Below, in pieces: positions 36,919-39,234 of a DNA stretch of 39,234 nt. The stretch's first letter is position 1, and every line of letters starts with the position of its first letter. Origin of the DNA: Alistipes sp. (GTDB taxonomy: Bacteria > Bacteroidota > Bacteroidia > Bacteroidales > Rikenellaceae); NCBI GenBank assembly GCA_017505725.1, contig JAFVOR010000010.1:1-39234 (forward strand), written 5' to 3'. The translations under genes were made by a program, and so were the position numbers. Below the pieces are notes generated by a model. The model had not been told where the DNA came from, did not search any database, and saw only the letters and a program-made list of their open reading frames with translations.

Positions 36919-38337
36919 ATGAAAATTCTCATAGCATCATTCATGTTGCTCTCAAACATCGGTTTAGAGTGGTTTGATTCGCATTTCCATACCTACGATA
37001 AGATTCAAAAGCAGGTTTTCGAATATGCCGAACCCGGCTTTATGGAGTACAAAAGCTCGGAGTTGTTTATACGACACCTCAAAAGGAATGGCTTTAAGAT
37101 TGAGCGAGGTGTTGCTGGTATGCCAACAGCCTTTGTCGCTTCGTTTGGCTCGGGCAAACCCGTAATGGCGGTACTTGCCGAGTACGATGCTTTGCCAGGC
37201 TTGTCGCAAGATACTACTCCACAGAACAATCCTCTTGTTGAGGGTGGTTACGGACACGCTTGCGGACACAACCTTATCGGCACATGCGCCTTGTCGGCTG
37301 CTGTAGCAGTGTCGAAGTGGCTTGCCGAGGGGCATCAGGGAACAATCCGAGTGTATGGTTGCCCTGCCGAAGAGAGCGGTGGCGGCAAGACCTATATGGT
37401 ACGCGAGGGGCTATTTGACGATGTCGATTGTGCCATCTCCTACCACCCAACGAGACGTAATCAAATCCTCCGTAGTCCGCATTCGGCAATGATTGGCATT
37501 CTCTTCGACTTCGAAGGCAAGACCTCGCACGCGGGCGCTACTCCGCACGAAGGACGCTCGGCACTCGATGCTGTCGAGGTTTTGAACTATATGATGAATC
37601 TCAATCGTGAGCATATCCACCCAAACTGCAGAGTACACTATGTGATAACCAATGGTGGTGAGGCTCCGAATATCGTACCCGATAAGGCACAGGTCTTCTA
37701 CCAACTTCGACACCCCGACCCCAAGGTAGCGAAGGATTTGTTGAAGCGCACAATAGCCGCTGCTGAGGGTGCAGCCTTGGGTACAGGTACAACTGTTAAA
37801 CATACCTTTGTTTGCGGTACTTATCCAATATTGCGCAACTTGCATCTTGCTCGAATAGCACATCGCAACCTCAAAAAAGTGGGCGGCGTTATGCTCACCG
37901 ACGAGGAAAAAGAGTATGTTAAGGTGTTGTGTCGCAATGGAGGGCTAAAGAAAGAGGTGGATTTTTCGCGATACGAAAGTGTCGTGCCTTTCCGTGAGCA
38001 ATTATCGTCAGCTGGAGGTGGCGCAGATGATACAGGCGATGTTTCGCAAGTAGTACCACTCTGTCGTGTGGAGACTTGCACTAGCCCTATGACTGCGCAC
38101 AAGTGGCCTTTTGCTTGTATAAGTGGTACAACTATCGGTACCAAGGCGATGTTGAACGCCGCAAAGACCATCTACCTTACATTTGTTGAGCTCTATCAGA
38201 ACCCAGAGGAGCTGAAGAAGATTCGCCAGGAGTGGGAGTCGGTGCAGGGCAAGGATTACAAGCACGAGTGCTTGGTAGGCGATGCACCACCTGCCTTGGA
38301 GTACTTCTATAATAAGGCGAAGAAGAGCCAGAAGTAG
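36919..38337 (+). CDS. M20-family amidohydrolase (AbgB-like), copy 2
   Basis: This is a 472-residue tandem paralogue of the preceding gene, same length and colinear, with most residues identical by eye. The metal-site motifs are kept (GYGHACGHN, CPAEESGGGKTYM, SYHPTRRN, SPMTAHKWPF). Synonymous sites differ much more than protein, with more A/T-ending codons, except a block near the 3' end where 48 bases are identical (36768-36815 with 38208-38255). It begins 21 bases after copy 1, so the two form one transcript. It ends before a strong terminator. Differences near the active-site loop (DVDCAISYHPTRRNQILRS) may mean different substrates. Confidence 0.87.
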   Translation: MKILIASFMLLSNIGLEWFDSHFHTYDKIQKQVFEYAEPGFMEYKSSELFIRHLKRNGFKIERGVAGMPTAFVASFGSGKPVMAVLAEYDALPGLSQDTTPQNNPLVEGGYGHACGHNLIGTCALSAAVAVSKWLAEGHQGTIRVYGCPAEESGGGKTYMVREGLFDDVDCAISYHPTRRNQILRSPHSAMIGILFDFEGKTSHAGATPHEGRSALDAVEVLNYMMNLNREHIHPNCRVHYVITNGGEAPNIVPDKAQVFYQLRHPDPKVAKDLLKRTIAAAEGAALGTGTTVKHTFVCGTYPILRNLHLARIAHRNLKKVGGVMLTDEEKEYVKVLCRNGGLKKEVDFSRYESVVPFREQLSSAGGGADDTGDVSQVVPLCRVETCTSPMTAHKWPFACISGTTIGTKAMLNAAKTIYLTFVELYQNPEELKKIRQEWESVQGKDYKHECLVGDAPPALEYFYNKAKKSQK

Positions 38338-38356
38338 TATTGCTATATATATAAAG

Positions 38357-38386
38357 TATGAGGGTGTCCGTCGGGACACCCTCATA
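38357..38386. terminator. Terminator between convergent genes
   Basis: TATGAGGGTGTCC (38357-38369) and GGACACCCTCATA (38374-38386) form a perfect 13-base-pair stem with a GTCG loop, followed by TTGTTTTG. It serves the M20 operon and probably the converging transporter gene as well. Confidence 0.85.
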
Positions 38387-38412
38387 TTGTTTTGTGTTGG
38401 AACTACCAATCG

Positions 38413-39234
38413 TTACTCGGTTGGGATATCCTTGTTCACATTCTTGCAGCCTACCAAAGCGTAGTAGAGCAAGAAGGCAAGACCTGCAACGATTACCCAG
38501 TAGCTTGTAAGGTAGCTACCTGTCCAGTCAACAACTGCGTTCTGAACGAATGGAAGGATACCACCACCGCAAACCATTGCCATAAAGATACCTGCTCCCT
38601 TCTCGGTGTACTTGCCGAGGCCCTCAACTGCAAGGTTGAAGATACCACCCCACATAACAGAAGTGCAGAGGCCGCAGAGTACAAGCAATGCTGCATTTAC
38701 AGGAACCTCTGCCAATCCAAAGCCTGCTGTGCCCTTGAATACAGGGAGGCTAACACCAATATGAGGCAAGAACATTGCGCCCAAAACGAGGCACAAACCA
38801 ACTGCCGAAACAGCAATAAGCATATTCTTTGCCGAAACCTTGGCACCGAGTGCAGCACCTACGAGACGACCTACGAGCATCAACAACCAGTAGGTTGCGG
38901 TAACAGTTCCTGCGATAGCCTCAGCACCCGACTCAACATTCAAGCCGCCATTCTGCAACCACTTCTGCAATACATTAGGAATACCTACCTCAACACCTAC
39001 ATAGATAAAGATGGCAACAGCGCCGAGTACGAAGTGACGGAACGACATTGGACCATACTCCGACTTCTCCTCGCTCTTTGCCTCAACTGCAGGATTCTCA
39101 GGAATCTTGGTCAAGAGGATAACCACGAATGCAACGGCGAAGATACCGAGTGCAAGCCACATCAATGGCGATACATCGCTAATCTGAGCCTTTGCAATGT
39201 TTGGTACGAATACACCTGTGAGGAAGATAACCGC
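38413..39234 (-). CDS. FucP-like sugar:proton symporter (MFS), C-terminal part
   Basis: The frame is open to the right edge, so the N-terminal part lies outside the window; internal TTG/ATG codons at 39165/39162 are not the start. About 273 residues remain, containing roughly seven membrane helices. Recognisable segments are VGVEVGIPNVLQKWL, YWLLMLVGRLVGAALG and SVMWGGIFNLAVEGLGKYTEKGAGIF, the last being typical of the FucP/GluP sugar transporter family in Bacteroidota. These carry fucose, glucose/galactose or related sugars into the cytoplasm with protons. The substrate cannot be fixed from this part. It converges on the M20 operon across the terminator. Confidence 0.85.
   Translation of the reverse strand, partial: AVIFLTGVFVPNIAKAQISDVSPLMWLALGIFAVAFVVILLTKIPENPAVEAKSEEKSEYGPMSFRHFVLGAVAIFIYVGVEVGIPNVLQKWLQNGGLNVESGAEAIAGTVTATYWLLMLVGRLVGAALGAKVSAKNMLIAVSAVGLCLVLGAMFLPHIGVSLPVFKGTAGFGLAEVPVNAALLVLCGLCTSVMWGGIFNLAVEGLGKYTEKGAGIFMAMVCGGGILPFVQNAVVDWTGSYLTSYWVIVAGLAFLLYYALVGCKNVNKDIPTE

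Noticed and set aside
1-39234. CRISPR arrays, tRNA or rRNA genes, insertion sequences with terminal inverted repeats
   Set aside because: I looked for regular spacer-repeat patterns, tRNA-like cloverleaf ends and transposase frames and found none. The repeats present are short-period or hairpin types.

Overview
The window looks like a chromosome segment of a gut Bacteroidales bacterium, most likely Alistipes or a close Rikenellaceae relative. This is my inference, not a database result. It rests on promoters of the Bacteroidota type (TAnnTTTG, sometimes with TTTG or TTG 20-21 bases upstream), the absence of Shine-Dalgarno sequences before nearly all genes, SPII lipoproteins, a futalosine-pathway menaquinone gene (mqnA), and intergenic low-complexity hairpin repeats. 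The first ~750 bases are AT-rich, carry a classical Shine-Dalgarno and encode two protein fragments of another style, so the left edge may be foreign DNA or an assembly join.

Layout. 1-756: fragments of a J-domain protein and an unknown protein. 757-1172: hairpin repeats plus a strong promoter with no coding sequence behind it (possible structured RNA). 1173-2279: small lipoprotein and a membrane-anchored unknown protein. 2280-2911: repeat-rich spacer. 2912-13022 (minus strand): ybeY; a cell-envelope operon (TPR protein, EnvC-like amidase activator, VWA protein); pheS; a two-gene NatAB-like ABC exporter split by a repeat array; deoC; galE. 13054-17161 (minus): a 38-residue small ORF and a 1323-residue repeat lipoprotein. 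17362-19134 (plus, divergent): a GH123-like lipoprotein. 19187-22769 (minus): an operon of SAM methyltransferase, DUF2520 oxidoreductase, KdsC phosphatase and a protein kinase with a WG-repeat tail. 22799-24241 (minus): a short ComEC. 24255-33171 (minus): eleven tightly packed phage-type genes under one promoter. 33576-38337 (plus): mqnA, corA and a tandem pair of M20 amidohydrolases. 38413 to the end (minus): a FucP-like sugar transporter cut by the window edge.

The most interesting element is the phage-type cluster. It holds a ClpP-like prohead protease, major capsid protein, portal, connector, tail/baseplate-like proteins, holin and a lysozyme-like protein. There is no integrase, repressor, terminase, tail tube or tape measure. 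All reading frames are intact, base use resembles the host, and the genes sit between housekeeping genes directly upstream of the DNA-uptake gene comEC. A domesticated particle or gene-transfer-agent-like system is a reasonable hypothesis; a prophage remnant is the alternative.

Other themes are three genes whose TAnnTTTG box lies exactly 4 bases before ATG (predicted leaderless transcripts) and several dispersed intergenic repeat families, one with covarying hairpin stems and one that encodes the C-terminus of YbeY.
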